DNA of 64,000 nt from an uncultured Hydrogenophaga sp. (GTDB taxonomy: Bacteria; Pseudomonadota; Gammaproteobacteria; Burkholderiales; Burkholderiaceae_C): positions 58,481 to 122,480 of the forward strand of contig NZ_OY288134.1 of assembly GCF_958439165.1 (NCBI RefSeq), read 5' to 3'. The translations under genes and the position numbers were made by a program. How positions within the stretch are numbered: the stretch's first letter is position 1; the number at the start of each line of letters is the position of its first letter. Shown here piece by piece: positions 18,364-26,471 of this stretch. The notes under the pieces were generated by a model that saw only the letters and a program-made list of their open reading frames with translations, did not search any database and had not been told where the DNA came from.

Positions 18364-19253
18364 CGCATCCCCCGGGATGCGATGCAGCGGGCCATGACGC
18401 GCGCCGCCTCGGCCATGCGCGGGCCGGGCCGCACCAGCACGTCGGACTCTTCGGTGCTGAAGATGCAGACCCGCTGCTCGCGCAGGGCGCGCATGCCGCG
18501 CCAGCCCGGCCGGTTCTCCAGCCCCTGCGCATTGCGCACGCCGATCAGGATCAGGTCCGGGTCGGCCCGCACCACAAACTCCGGGTTCATGCGCGGGAAC
18601 GGCCCCTGTTCGGCCGCCACGATGTTCTGCAGACCCATGCGGCCCATGAGCTCGCCGATGAACGAGGTGGGTCCGGCCGCGTAGCCGCCGGTGCTCACCT
18701 CGTAATACGCACGCAGCGGGGGCTGCTGGCGCGGGAGGGTGCGGGCAGCGTCGGCCACGCCGGCTTCGATGGCCTGCCACAGGCGGGGAGCATCCGGCAC
18801 CTGCAGCAGCTCGCCCAGGCGCAGCATCACGCTGCGGGCCTCGGCGGCGTTGCGGGTCTCGAAGGTCAGCACCCGCAGGCCCAGCGCTTCCAGGCGCTGC
18901 ACGCCGCGCGACGACGAAGACATCAGCACCACGTCCGGCCGGAGCGCCACGATGGACTCGATCTGCGGGTCGATGCCGCCGCCCACCTGCGGCAGCCGCC
19001 GCACCGAGGCCGGGTGGTTGGAATACCGGTCCACACCGACCAGGCGGTGGCACTGGCCCAGCTCGCAGACGGTCTCGGTCAGCGAGGGCAGCACGGTGAC
19101 GATGCGCTGCGGCGACTGCGGCCATTCGACCGTCACGCCGCGGTCGTCGGTGATGCGGACCGCGGCGGCCTGCGCAGCAGCGCCGGCCAGCAGCGGGAAC
19201 AGCACCAGCAGCGGCAGCCATGCGCCACGGCAGCGGCTGAGGAATGGGCTCAT
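18360..19253 (-). CDS. btuF: Periplasmic corrinoid-binding protein (BtuF-type)
   Basis: A 297-residue cluster A-II binding protein. An N-terminal signal peptide (hydrophobic WLPLLVLFPLLAGAAA, cleavage probably near residue 30) sends it to the periplasm. The mature part begins VRITDDRGVTVEWPQSPQRI and has the family's LPSLTETVCELG and ALRPDVVL motifs. It should deliver cobalamin or cobinamide to the BtuCD pair encoded directly downstream. Start ATG 19253 overlaps the cobU stop (ATGA). A second, signal-less relative lies two genes upstream. Confidence 0.88.
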   Translation of the reverse strand: MSPFLSRCRGAWLPLLVLFPLLAGAAAQAAAVRITDDRGVTVEWPQSPQRIVTVLPSLTETVCELGQCHRLVGVDRYSNHPASVRRLPQVGGGIDPQIESIVALRPDVVLMSSSSRGVQRLEALGLRVLTFETRNAAEARSVMLRLGELLQVPDAPRLWQAIEAGVADAARTLPRQQPPLRAYYEVSTGGYAAGPTSFIGELMGRMGLQNIVAAEQGPFPRMNPEFVVRADPDLILIGVRNAQGLENRPGWRGMRALREQRVCIFSTEESDVLVRPGPRMAEAARVMARCIASRGMR

Positions 19254-19828
19254 GCGGGCTCCTTCAGGGTCAGGGGCAGGCCGGCTGCCATCAGGGTGAC
19301 GCGGTCGCAGGCGGCGGCCACCGACTGGTTGAGCAGACCCAGCGCATCGACGAAGGCCCGCACCTCTCGGCCCATCGGAATCACGCCGAGGCCGATCTCG
19401 TTGCCCACCAGCACGACCGGGCCGGGGGCTCGCCGGATGGCCTGGCACAAGGCCTGCACCGGGGTTTCAGCTTCCAGGGCCGGCCCTTGGGCGGGCATGA
19501 GCAGCCGGGTGAGCCACAGGGTCAGGCAGTCGACCACCACCAGCCGATCCGGCTGGCTGGTGGCGGCCAGCTCGGCGGCGAGATCGAGGCCGGTCTCCAC
19601 GGTGGTCATGCCCGGCACCCGCTCGGCACGGTCGCGTCGGTGGCGCTCGATGCGCTGGCGCATCTCGTCGTCCCAGGCCTCGGCCGTGGCCAGCAGCACC
19701 GCGCTGTGGGCGGCATCGGCCTGCAGCCAGTGCTGGGCAAGGGTTTCGGCCCGGCGCGACTTGCCGCTCTTCTGGCCACCCAGGATCAGTTCGGTCCGCG
19801 TGGATCGGAGGGATGCCGGTTCAGCCAT
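19250..19828 (-). CDS. cobU: Adenosylcobinamide kinase/guanylyltransferase CobU
   Basis: A 192-residue bifunctional enzyme that phosphorylates adenosylcobinamide and then transfers GMP to it. The P-loop GGQKSGKSRRAE is at about residues 18-29, the His used for guanylylation is probably in RIERHRRDR, and VVVDCLTLWL and GNEIGLGVIPMG are family signatures. The start ATG at 19828 lies inside the end of the preceding gene (8-nt overlap). It is separated from its partners cobS and cobT by nine genes of the same run. Confidence 0.95.
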   Translation of the reverse strand: MAEPASLRSTRTELILGGQKSGKSRRAETLAQHWLQADAAHSAVLLATAEAWDDEMRQRIERHRRDRAERVPGMTTVETGLDLAAELAATSQPDRLVVVDCLTLWLTRLLMPAQGPALEAETPVQALCQAIRRAPGPVVLVGNEIGLGVIPMGREVRAFVDALGLLNQSVAAACDRVTLMAAGLPLTLKEPA

Positions 19829-20642
19829 GTTGCTGCATCCAGTTCGTGACGATGCGGTGGAGCTGGTCGACCCCGTCGGTGAGCGCAGCCGGGCCGGGCT
19901 GCAGGATGTCGGCCGACTTGATTTCGAACAGCTGCCGGTGCCGCACCGCCGGCACGTCTTCCCAGCCGGGTCGGGCCGCCACCTTCTCCGGCCGGAATTT
20001 CTTGCCGCACCAGGAGCCGACGATGATGTCCGGCGCGCGCCGCACGATCTCGGCACCGTCGGCAATGATGCGGTCGCGTCCCATGGGCTGAAGCGCCAGC
20101 TCGGGAAAAATGTCGTCCCCGCCTGCCACGCCGACCAGTTCGGACACCCAGCGGATGGCGCTGATGGCGGGCTCGTCCCACTCTTCAAAGAACACCCGGG
20201 GTCGTCGCCGGCCCTGGGCCTGCAGCGCGGCGACTTCGGCGCGGATGGCATCCAGGCGTTGGCGCGACGCCTCGATCCAGGCCAGGCCCTCGTCGGCGCA
20301 TCCCGTCATGGCCGCCACCTGGAACAGCATGCCGTGGATCTCCTCGATGCTGCGCTGGTTGAACACCGTCACCTGCACGCCTGCACGGATGAGGGATGCG
20401 GCGATGTCGGCCTGCAGGTCGGAAAAGCCGAACACGCAGTCCGGCTCCAGCGCCAGGATCTTGTCGACCTTGGCGGTCAGGAAGGCGCTCACCCGGGGCT
20501 TTTCGTCCCGCGCCCGGCGCGGCCGCACGGTGTAGCCCGAGATGCCCACGATGCGGCTTTCCTGGCCCAGCAGGTACAGCCATTCGGTGGTCTCCTCGGT
20601 GAGGCAGACGATGCGTTGCGGGCCGGGGCGGTTCGGGGTCAT
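19821..20642 (-). CDS. Second corrinoid-binding-type protein, lacking a signal peptide
   Basis: A 273-residue relative of BtuF-like (cluster A-II) binding proteins: RIVCLTEETTEWLYLLG near the start, ILALEPDCVFGFSDLQ, and a C-terminal lobe with RRAPDIIVGSWCGKKFRPE. The N-terminus (MTPNRPGPQR) has no signal peptide or membrane anchor, so it should be cytosolic, unlike the true BtuF gene two places downstream. It overlaps cobB by 4 nt upstream and cobU by 8 nt downstream. Role unknown; handling corrinoid after import, between transport and CobB/CobU/CobO, is a guess. A missed upstream start is unlikely because the frame there is inside cobB. Confidence 0.75.
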   Translation of the reverse strand: MTPNRPGPQRIVCLTEETTEWLYLLGQESRIVGISGYTVRPRRARDEKPRVSAFLTAKVDKILALEPDCVFGFSDLQADIAASLIRAGVQVTVFNQRSIEEIHGMLFQVAAMTGCADEGLAWIEASRQRLDAIRAEVAALQAQGRRRPRVFFEEWDEPAISAIRWVSELVGVAGGDDIFPELALQPMGRDRIIADGAEIVRRAPDIIVGSWCGKKFRPEKVAARPGWEDVPAVRHRQLFEIKSADILQPGPAALTDGVDQLHRIVTNWMQQHG

Positions 20643-21994
20643 GGCGTCGGTCGGGTCAGGAACAGCGCAGCCGCAGCGGCCGGCGCCGAGGGCATCCAGG
20701 CATGGAAGTAGCTGGCCGCCAGGGAGCCATGACGGTACACCGCCTCGCCCTGCCCGGCTGCACCGCCGCGCATCGCGGTGGCGTGGATCGCCGGCTGCAG
20801 CGGGCTCTCGGTGCGCGAATAGTGGAAGGTGTGGCCGCGCAGCGCGCCAGCCGGTGTGTCGAGCTGCTGCGGACCCAGCGCGGCCAGCCGCTGCTGCATC
20901 ACCACCCGGCCGGGCAGCAGGCCCCAGCCGGCGTGGGCCGTGCCATCGGACAACTCCAGCGTGTCGAACAACATCATCATCCCGCCGCACTCGGCCCACA
21001 CCGGTCGGTCCGCCGCCACATGGGCTTGCAGACTCTCGCGGCAGCGGGCGGCGACCGAGAGCACCGGCGCGTGCAGTTCGGGGTAGCCACCGGGCAGCCA
21101 GAGCGCGTCGCACGGCGGAACCGGTTCGTCTGCCAGGGGCGAAAAGAAGCTCAGGCCGGCACCCATGTCCTGCAGCAGGTCGAGGTTGGCCGGGTAGATG
21201 AAGCAGTACGCCGCGTCGCGTGCCACGGCGATCGTCCGGCCGGCCAGGGGTCGGTGGCCGTGAGCATCGGCCGTGAGGGGATCGGGCGGCGCAAAGGGTA
21301 CCGCCCACCGCTGCAGGGCCGGGTCGTTCATGCGGCCCAGCGCGGTGTCGGCCAGCGCATCGGCAGCCGCGTCCAGGCGCGCCAGGGCGTCCGGCAGTTC
21401 GGCCGCCACCGTCAGGCCGAGGTGGCGCTCGGGCAGCGCAAAGCGCGCATCGCGCATGACCGCGCCCAGCCAGGACGATGCCGCTGCATCGCCCGGACCG
21501 GCCATCAGCGCCGACGCCAGCATGCCGGCATGGCGCTCACCCGCCACCCGGTTGGCCAGCACACCGGCCCAGGGCAGGCCCGGGCGGAAATGCTGCAGCC
21601 CGAAGGCGAGTGCGCCGAAGGTGCCGGCCATGGCGGAGGCATCGATCACGGCCAGCACCGGCAGGCCCAGGCGCTGTGCCAGGTCGGCCGCGCTCGGCTC
21701 GCCATCGAACAGGCCCATGACGCCCTCGACCACGATCAGGTCGGCCTCGCCTGCGGCCTGGTGCAGGCGCCGGCGCACATCGGCCTCGCCGGTCATCCAG
21801 AGGTCGAGGTTGTGCACCGGGTGTCCGGTGGCCAGCGCCAGCCAGTGCGGGTCCAGAAAATCCGGACCGCACTTGAAGGCCCGCACCCGGCGCCCCGCGC
21901 GTGCATGCAGGCGGGCCAGCGCGCTGGCCACCGTGGTCTTGCCCTGGCCGGATGCCGGGGCCGCCACCAGCACGGCGGGACAGTGCCGCGTCAT
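20639..21994 (-). CDS. cobB: Cobyrinate a,c-diamide synthase CobB/CbiA
   Basis: A 451-residue glutamine-dependent amidase that converts cobyrinic (or hydrogenobyrinic) acid to the a,c-diamide. The N-terminal ATP domain has APASGQGKTT (residues 12-21) and FKCGPDFLDPH; the C-terminal glutaminase half has the Cys in WAECGGMMML and ends with FHYSRTES and SYFHAW, all family marks. Start ATG 21994 overlaps the btuB stop. Its presence means substrates upstream of cobinamide can be processed, although no corrin-ring gene is in the window. Confidence 0.96.
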   Translation of the reverse strand: MTRHCPAVLVAAPASGQGKTTVASALARLHARAGRRVRAFKCGPDFLDPHWLALATGHPVHNLDLWMTGEADVRRRLHQAAGEADLIVVEGVMGLFDGEPSAADLAQRLGLPVLAVIDASAMAGTFGALAFGLQHFRPGLPWAGVLANRVAGERHAGMLASALMAGPGDAAASSWLGAVMRDARFALPERHLGLTVAAELPDALARLDAAADALADTALGRMNDPALQRWAVPFAPPDPLTADAHGHRPLAGRTIAVARDAAYCFIYPANLDLLQDMGAGLSFFSPLADEPVPPCDALWLPGGYPELHAPVLSVAARCRESLQAHVAADRPVWAECGGMMMLFDTLELSDGTAHAGWGLLPGRVVMQQRLAALGPQQLDTPAGALRGHTFHYSRTESPLQPAIHATAMRGGAAGQGEAVYRHGSLAASYFHAWMPSAPAAAAALFLTRPTP

Positions 21995-23841
21995 CGCACT
22001 GGGCTCCAGTCGAGCGTCACGTAAGCCGCGCGACCGGGCTGGTTGTAGCCCCGGGCCGTTTCGTACACCTTGTCGGCCAGGTTGTTCAGGCGCAGGCTGA
22101 CCGACCACTGCGGGTCGATGCGGTACCGCGCGTACAGGTCGACTGTGGCGAATCCGGCCAGCGCCACCGTGTTGGCCGCGTTGTCGAACCGCCGGCCCTG
22201 GGCCAGCAGCGAGCTGCCCCAGTTCCAGGCGCCGGCGCTGTGGTCCACACCCAGCGTGAGCTGCTCGTCGGCCCGGCGCACCAGCTTGCGCTGGTTGAGC
22301 TCGTTGCGGGCGTCCAGCAGTTCGAGCTGCGCGTTCCAGCGCCAGGCGCCGGCAGTGGCCAGCCATCCCAGCGACCAGCCCTCGATCCGGGCGCGCGGCA
22401 CATTGGTCACCACCGGCTGCAGGGTGATGAAGCCGCGGATGCGGTTGTCGAAGCGGGTCAGCTTGACCTCGTGCGCGCCCTGGCTCCAGGTCAGACCGAC
22501 CTCACGGCTCTTGCCCCGCTCGGGCTGGGTGCTGGGGTTGCCGGTGAAGGTGGGCGAGACGAAATACAAGGTGTTGAACGACGGCGTCTTGAACGAGGTG
22601 CCGTAGGCCAGGTGGGGACGCCAGTTCGGCGTCAGCTGGTAGCCGTAGCTGGCAAACCCGGTGGTGGCACCGCCGAACTGGGAGTTGCTGTCGCGCCGCA
22701 GGTTGGCCTGCCAGATGTGGCCCCCGGCTTCGCCCTGCAGTCCGGCAAACGCTGCTTCCGTGGTGCGGCTGCGCACTGCATAGGCCTGCGTGCCGGAGAC
22801 CGCTTCCTTGATCGACTCCACGCCCAGCAGGGCCGTGCCGATGGGCGTGGCCCAGTCGTGCTGCAAGGTGATCTGGGTCTGCGCGGTGTTGAAAGCCGAG
22901 GTGGTGGTGGCGGTGTTGAAGTTGGTGGAACGGTCGTCGCTGCGTGCCACCTTGAGCTGGGTGCGGGCCTTTGGCGTCCACTGGCGCTCCAGGCTCCAGC
23001 CCAGGGCGCGGCTGAAGGTTTCGGAACGCACATTGAATGCCGCTGCGCCGTTGTCGTATTCGTTGAGACCTTCAGCCTGCAGCCAGGTCAGGCCGGTGCG
23101 CCAGCCGGGCGCCAGCGTCCAGCCCAGCGATGCCGAGATGCTGTCCTGCTCGAATGCATCGTCGTCGGGGTTGTGGCCGTTGAACGAGACGGCCGGGTTG
23201 GTGGCCGAAAAGCCGCGTTCACGCACGGTGCCCAGGCTGAGGGCGTAGTCGACGGTGCCGGTGCCGCCGCTGAAGCCGGCTGTGGCAGCACGGTGGCCAT
23301 GGCTGCCCAGCGTGACGCTGGCGTTCGGCTCGAAACCCTCGCGGCCCCTGCGGGTGAAAACCTGGATCACGCCCCCGACGGCGTCGCTGCCGTACAGCGC
23401 GGACGCCGGCCCCTTGAGGATCTCGACCCGCTCGATGGACGACAGCGGCAGGTTGTCCAGGGTGGGCGTGGCGGTGGTCGACGAGCCGAAACGCACGCCG
23501 TCCACCAGCAGCAGCACGTGGCGGGCCTCGGTGCCGCGAAAGAACAGGCTGGCGGTCTTGCCGAGGCCGCCGTTGGAGGACATCTGCAGGCCGGCCCGGC
23601 GGGCCAGCACTTCCGACAGGGTCCGGCCCGGCGCATCGCGCAGCTCCTGGCCGTCGATGACGGTCACGTCGCTGAGCAGGGCATCGGCCCGGGTCTCGAC
23701 CCGGGTGGCGGTGACCACCGAGGGACGCAGTTCGAACGGTTCGGCCACAGGCGCCTGGGCCAGGGCGGGCAGACAGGGGCAAGCGGCCAGGACGGCCAGC
23801 GGCAGCGCGGCCCGGCGGGCGCGCAAAGGGAGCGATTTCAT
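21991..23841 (-). CDS. btuB: TonB-dependent outer-membrane vitamin B12 receptor BtuB
   Basis: A 616-residue receptor. A signal peptide (about residues 1-29, ending ALAQA) is followed by a TonB-box-like VVTATR, a plug domain (DVTVIDGQELRDAPGRTLSEVL, VEILKGPASALYGSDAVGGVI) and a beta-barrel. The last residues are LDWSPVR, so the usual terminal aromatic is missing. ATG 23841 is used; a TTG six codons upstream (23859) has GAGG 5 nt before it and cannot be excluded. First gene after the cobalamin riboswitch, so B12 should shut off its own receptor and everything downstream. Confidence 0.93.
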   Translation of the reverse strand: MKSLPLRARRAALPLAVLAACPCLPALAQAPVAEPFELRPSVVTATRVETRADALLSDVTVIDGQELRDAPGRTLSEVLARRAGLQMSSNGGLGKTASLFFRGTEARHVLLLVDGVRFGSSTTATPTLDNLPLSSIERVEILKGPASALYGSDAVGGVIQVFTRRGREGFEPNASVTLGSHGHRAATAGFSGGTGTVDYALSLGTVRERGFSATNPAVSFNGHNPDDDAFEQDSISASLGWTLAPGWRTGLTWLQAEGLNEYDNGAAAFNVRSETFSRALGWSLERQWTPKARTQLKVARSDDRSTNFNTATTTSAFNTAQTQITLQHDWATPIGTALLGVESIKEAVSGTQAYAVRSRTTEAAFAGLQGEAGGHIWQANLRRDSNSQFGGATTGFASYGYQLTPNWRPHLAYGTSFKTPSFNTLYFVSPTFTGNPSTQPERGKSREVGLTWSQGAHEVKLTRFDNRIRGFITLQPVVTNVPRARIEGWSLGWLATAGAWRWNAQLELLDARNELNQRKLVRRADEQLTLGVDHSAGAWNWGSSLLAQGRRFDNAANTVALAGFATVDLYARYRIDPQWSVSLRLNNLADKVYETARGYNQPGRAAYVTLDWSPVR

Positions 23842-23930
23842 GAAGGTTGACGATGACAAGGAGCCCTCACCGCCTTCCCCGACGGTGCATGGACGTCACG
23901 GCAGCACACGCCCTCAAGCGCGCACCACCA

Positions 23931-24171
23931 CCTCGTTGGCCGGTATCCGGGCTGGCAGAACAACCTCCATCGCCTTCCCAGGTGCCGTTGCCGGACGCCC
24001 AGTGGCTGCTTGATGGAAGCGGAGCACCGGTGACGCTTCTGTCGAAGCGGCCGGGGGTCTCGTCTGCTTACCGTTGCGGGGGCAGCGCAGGTTAGGTACA
24101 CCCTTGGGGGCTCCCCTCCTGCTTCCCGTTGAACTGCTGCCCGGGAATCCGGCCAGCGAGCACCAACGAGG
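23931..24171 (-). promoter_or_regulatory. Cobalamin (AdoCbl-type) riboswitch
   Basis: Minus strand. The outer helix P1 is a perfect 9-bp pair: CCTCGTTGG (24163-24171) with CCAACGAGG (23931-23939). Inside are the conserved core GCCCCCGCAACGGTAAGC (24066-24083), GCCACTG (24000-24006), GGGAAGGC (23972-23979) and GGATACCGGCC (23938-23948). A -10-like TAGAAT lies at 24174-24179. No U-run terminator follows before btuB, so control is probably translational (or Rho-mediated). With the leader, this accounts for the 392-nt gap between btuB and the next gene. Confidence 0.95.
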
Positions 24172-24233
24172 GCATTCTAAGCCGCCGGGGATGACGCCAA
24201 CCCTACAATGAGCCATCCGCGGGGGCCTCGACC

Positions 24234-24452
24234 ATGACCAGCAACAGACACATCGAACAGCTGACCGACCGGGTGGAACGCCTGCTGCTGCGGCATGAAG
24301 AGCTGCAGCGCACCAACGCCCTGCTGACCGAACAGGTCGCATTGCTGCAGGCCGAGCGCGACTCGCTCAAATCGCGGCTGCTGGCCGCACGGGCCCGCAT
24401 CGACGCCCTGCTCGAGCGTCTGCCGGCCGCCGCCACCAAGGACAGCGCATGA
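24234..24452 (+). CDS. Small coiled-coil protein upstream of zapA (ZapB-like)
   Basis: A 72-residue protein that is almost entirely one predicted coiled coil (HIEQLTDRVERLLLRHEELQ, then heptads to residue 63). It overlaps zapA by 4 nt (ATGA), so the two are co-translated. Similar small coiled-coil genes sit before zapA in many beta- and gammaproteobacteria, and a role in Z-ring assembly is likely but is inferred from position. A -10-like TACAAT at 24203-24208 could be its promoter, divergent from the riboswitch. Confidence 0.8.
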   Translation: MTSNRHIEQLTDRVERLLLRHEELQRTNALLTEQVALLQAERDSLKSRLLAARARIDALLERLPAAATKDSA

Positions 24453-24829
24453 ACAAACCCGCCACCAAGCAGATCGAGGTCCAGATCATGGGCCAGAGCT
24501 ACCTGCTGGCCTGCCCGGTGGGCGGTGAATCCGCCCTGCTCGACGCGGTGGAACGCGTCGACACCGCCATGTGCCGGATCCGCGATGCCGGCAAGGTGAA
24601 GGCCCGCGACCGCATCGCGGTCCTGGCGTCGCTCAACCTGGCTTTCGAGCTGTCGCAGAAGGAAGCCGAATTCCAGGCTTCTTCCTTTGCCCAGACCGAA
24701 GCCGCCCTGCCGTCGGCTGAGCCCGGCTCGTTCGACAACGACCCGCTGGACCCCCAGACCCAATCACGGGTCGACGAGCTGATGCGCCGGCTCGACCAGA
24801 CGCTCGACAAAGACGGTCGGCTGATCTGA
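24449..24829 (+). CDS. zapA: Cell-division protein ZapA
   Basis: A 126-residue Z-ring-associated protein. The N-terminal globular domain starts KQIEVQIMGQSYLLACPVG and the C-terminal region is helical, as in ZapA, which forms dimers or tetramers and bundles FtsZ filaments. An alanine/proline-rich, acidic stretch (about residues 80-105) lies before the final helix. It overlaps the small coiled-coil gene by 4 nt. The 6S RNA gene follows 43 nt downstream, an arrangement widely shared in proteobacteria. Confidence 0.92.
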   Translation: MNKPATKQIEVQIMGQSYLLACPVGGESALLDAVERVDTAMCRIRDAGKVKARDRIAVLASLNLAFELSQKEAEFQASSFAQTEAALPSAEPGSFDNDPLDPQTQSRVDELMRRLDQTLDKDGRLI

Positions 24830-24859
24830 AAACACGCAGCCCCAGGGTGTCGCGCACCC

Positions 24860-24865
24860 TACAAT
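24860..24865 (+). promoter_or_regulatory. -10 element of the 6S RNA promoter
   Basis: TACAAT sits about 8 nt before the predicted 5' end of 6S RNA. No convincing -35 hexamer is seen upstream, so only the -10 is marked. Confidence 0.5.
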
Positions 24866-24872
24866 GGCAACC

Positions 24873-25042
24873 GTCTGCGGTGCTGCCGGGCCTTATAGTT
24901 CCTGCAACCAATGCTCATTGAGCACGGGCTTGGTACATTGCGCGGCTGGTGCGAGCGTCTCGCGTCAGACGAACCCGAAGCCTCGCTGCCCTCGCCCACC
25001 TGAACCCCGGTTCAGGATGCCGGCCCGGTGGCACTTGCAGAC
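24873..25042 (+). ncRNA. ssrS: 6S RNA
   Basis: About 170 nt between zapA and the TauE-like gene fold as 6S RNA. The ends pair: GTCTGCGGTG with the 3' TTGCAGAC, and GCCGGGCC near the 5' end with GGCCCGG near the 3' end. The 3' half has the familiar GAAGCC and a CACCTGAACC/GGTTCAGG hairpin like the enterobacterial one. 6S RNA mimics an open promoter and holds sigma70-RNA polymerase in stationary phase. Ends are estimated from pairing and the -10 box, so they may be off by a few bases. Confidence 0.88.
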
Positions 25043-25049
25043 ACCTTTC

Positions 25050-25865
25050 ATGCCTCTTGAACCCCTCCTGATCGCTGAACTCGCCGTGCTCGGACTGGGC
25101 ACCGGATTTCTGGCCGGATTGCTGGGCATCGGTGGCGGCATGCTGATGGTCCCCTTCATCACGCTCATCCTGACCGGGCGCGGTGTCGAGCCGGACCTGG
25201 CCGTCAAGATGGCCATCGCCACGTCCATGGCCACCATCATCTTCACCTCGGTCTCCAGCGTGCGGGCCCACCACAAGCGCGGAGCGGTGCGCTGGGACAT
25301 CGTCAAGGGACTGGCGCCCGGCATCGTGATCGGTGCGGCCATCGCCAGCCTGGGCGTGTTCGCGGTGCTCAAGGGCAGCTGGCTCGCGCTGTTCTTCGCA
25401 GCCTTCGTCAGCTTCTCGGCCACGCAGATGCTGCTCGACAAGAAACCCAAGCCCACCCGCACCCTGCCTGGCACTCCCGGCCTGCTGGGCGCCGGCGGCG
25501 TGATCGGTTTCCTCTCGGGCCTGGTGGGCGCCGGCGGCGGCTTCGTGAGCGTGCCCTTCATGACCTGGTGCAACGTGGTGATCCACAACGCGGTGGCCAC
25601 CAGCGCGGCACTCGGCTTCCCGATCGCCCTGGCCAATGCGCTCGGCTACATCGTGGCCGGTCAGAACGTGGGCGGCCTGCCGCCGGCATCAGTCGGGTAC
25701 ATCTACCTGCCGGCTCTGATCGTCATTGCCAGCATGAGCGTGCTGATGGCGCCCCTGGGCGTGCGGGCCGCTCACGCACTGCCGGTGAAGTCACTCAAGC
25801 GGGCCTTCGCCGGCATCCTGTACCTGCTGGCCGCCTACATGCTCTACAAGGGCTTGATGGCCTGA
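25050..25865 (+). CDS. TauE/SafE-family membrane permease (probable anion exporter)
   Basis: A 271-residue polytopic membrane protein of the TauE/SafE (DUF81) family. Two related halves are visible, each starting with a glycine-rich helix (FLAGLLGIGGGMLMVPF at about 20-36 and FLSGLVGAGGGFVSVPF at about 155-171), with eight likely membrane segments. Family members export sulfite, sulfoacetate or related organosulfur anions; nothing nearby fixes the substrate. The ATG at 25050 begins only 8 nt after the 3' end of 6S RNA, so it may be reached by read-through of the ssrS transcript. It converges with the RraA-like gene (4 nt apart). Confidence 0.88.
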   Translation: MPLEPLLIAELAVLGLGTGFLAGLLGIGGGMLMVPFITLILTGRGVEPDLAVKMAIATSMATIIFTSVSSVRAHHKRGAVRWDIVKGLAPGIVIGAAIASLGVFAVLKGSWLALFFAAFVSFSATQMLLDKKPKPTRTLPGTPGLLGAGGVIGFLSGLVGAGGGFVSVPFMTWCNVVIHNAVATSAALGFPIALANALGYIVAGQNVGGLPPASVGYIYLPALIVIASMSVLMAPLGVRAAHALPVKSLKRAFAGILYLLAAYMLYKGLMA

Positions 25866-25869
25866 CCGG

Positions 25870-26370
25870 TCAGAGCGGCCGGTCGGCCACCACGATGCCG
25901 TCCTCGTCGGCGCACAGCCAGTCACCCGGACGCACCCACACCCCCTGGATCTGCACCGGCACACCGGTCTGACCTTCGGTACGCCGCTCGGTGGGCAGCG
26001 GCATGAGCGCCAGCGCCCGGATGCCGACATCGCAGGCCCGCAGCTCGACCGCGTCGCGCGCGCAGCCGTCGATCACCACGCCAGCCCAGCCATTGCGGGC
26101 CGCAGCAGCCGCCAGATTGCCGCCGATCAGTGCGCGGCGCAGCGACCCACCTCCGTCCACCACCAGCACCCGGCCCTCGCCGGGACTCTCCACCGCCACC
26201 TTCACCGGCGTGTTGTCCTCGAAGCAGCGCACGGTGTGGACCGGCCCGGCAAAACGCACGCGGCCACCGTAGTCGTGGAACACCGGCGGCAGCACGCGAA
26301 AGGCACCGGAGCTGTCGTTCTTGTGGACGTCGCAGAGGTCGCAGGTCGGGGTGAATCGGGTGTCGTTCAT
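25870..26370 (-). CDS. rraA: RraA-like protein (RNase E regulator / HMG aldolase family)
   Basis: A 166-residue protein of the RraA family. GGSLRRALIGGNLAAAAARNGW and DGCARDAVELRAC hold the Arg and Asp residues of the metal site used by 4-hydroxy-4-methyl-2-oxoglutarate aldolases. Length and the opening (TPTCDLCDVH) fit the RraA subgroup. In E. coli, RraA binds and inhibits RNase E; many betaproteobacterial members may instead be aldolase/oxaloacetate decarboxylase enzymes, and sequence alone does not separate the two. Single gene, convergent with the TauE-like permease. Confidence 0.85.
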   Translation of the reverse strand: MNDTRFTPTCDLCDVHKNDSSGAFRVLPPVFHDYGGRVRFAGPVHTVRCFEDNTPVKVAVESPGEGRVLVVDGGGSLRRALIGGNLAAAAARNGWAGVVIDGCARDAVELRACDVGIRALALMPLPTERRTEGQTGVPVQIQGVWVRPGDWLCADEDGIVVADRPL

Positions 26371-26471
26371 GGCGGTTCGATGAGGGTGAAAACCAGCCGC
26401 ATTCTCCCGAGAAACCGGCGTGTCCCAGGCCCCGTCGCGCGGCAGCGGGATGCCGGCTCCGCGAGAGTGTT

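Noticed and set aside
23842..23930. Intrinsic terminator as expression platform of the cobalamin riboswitch
   Set aside because: No stem followed by a U-run is seen before btuB, so a translational or Rho mechanism is more likely.
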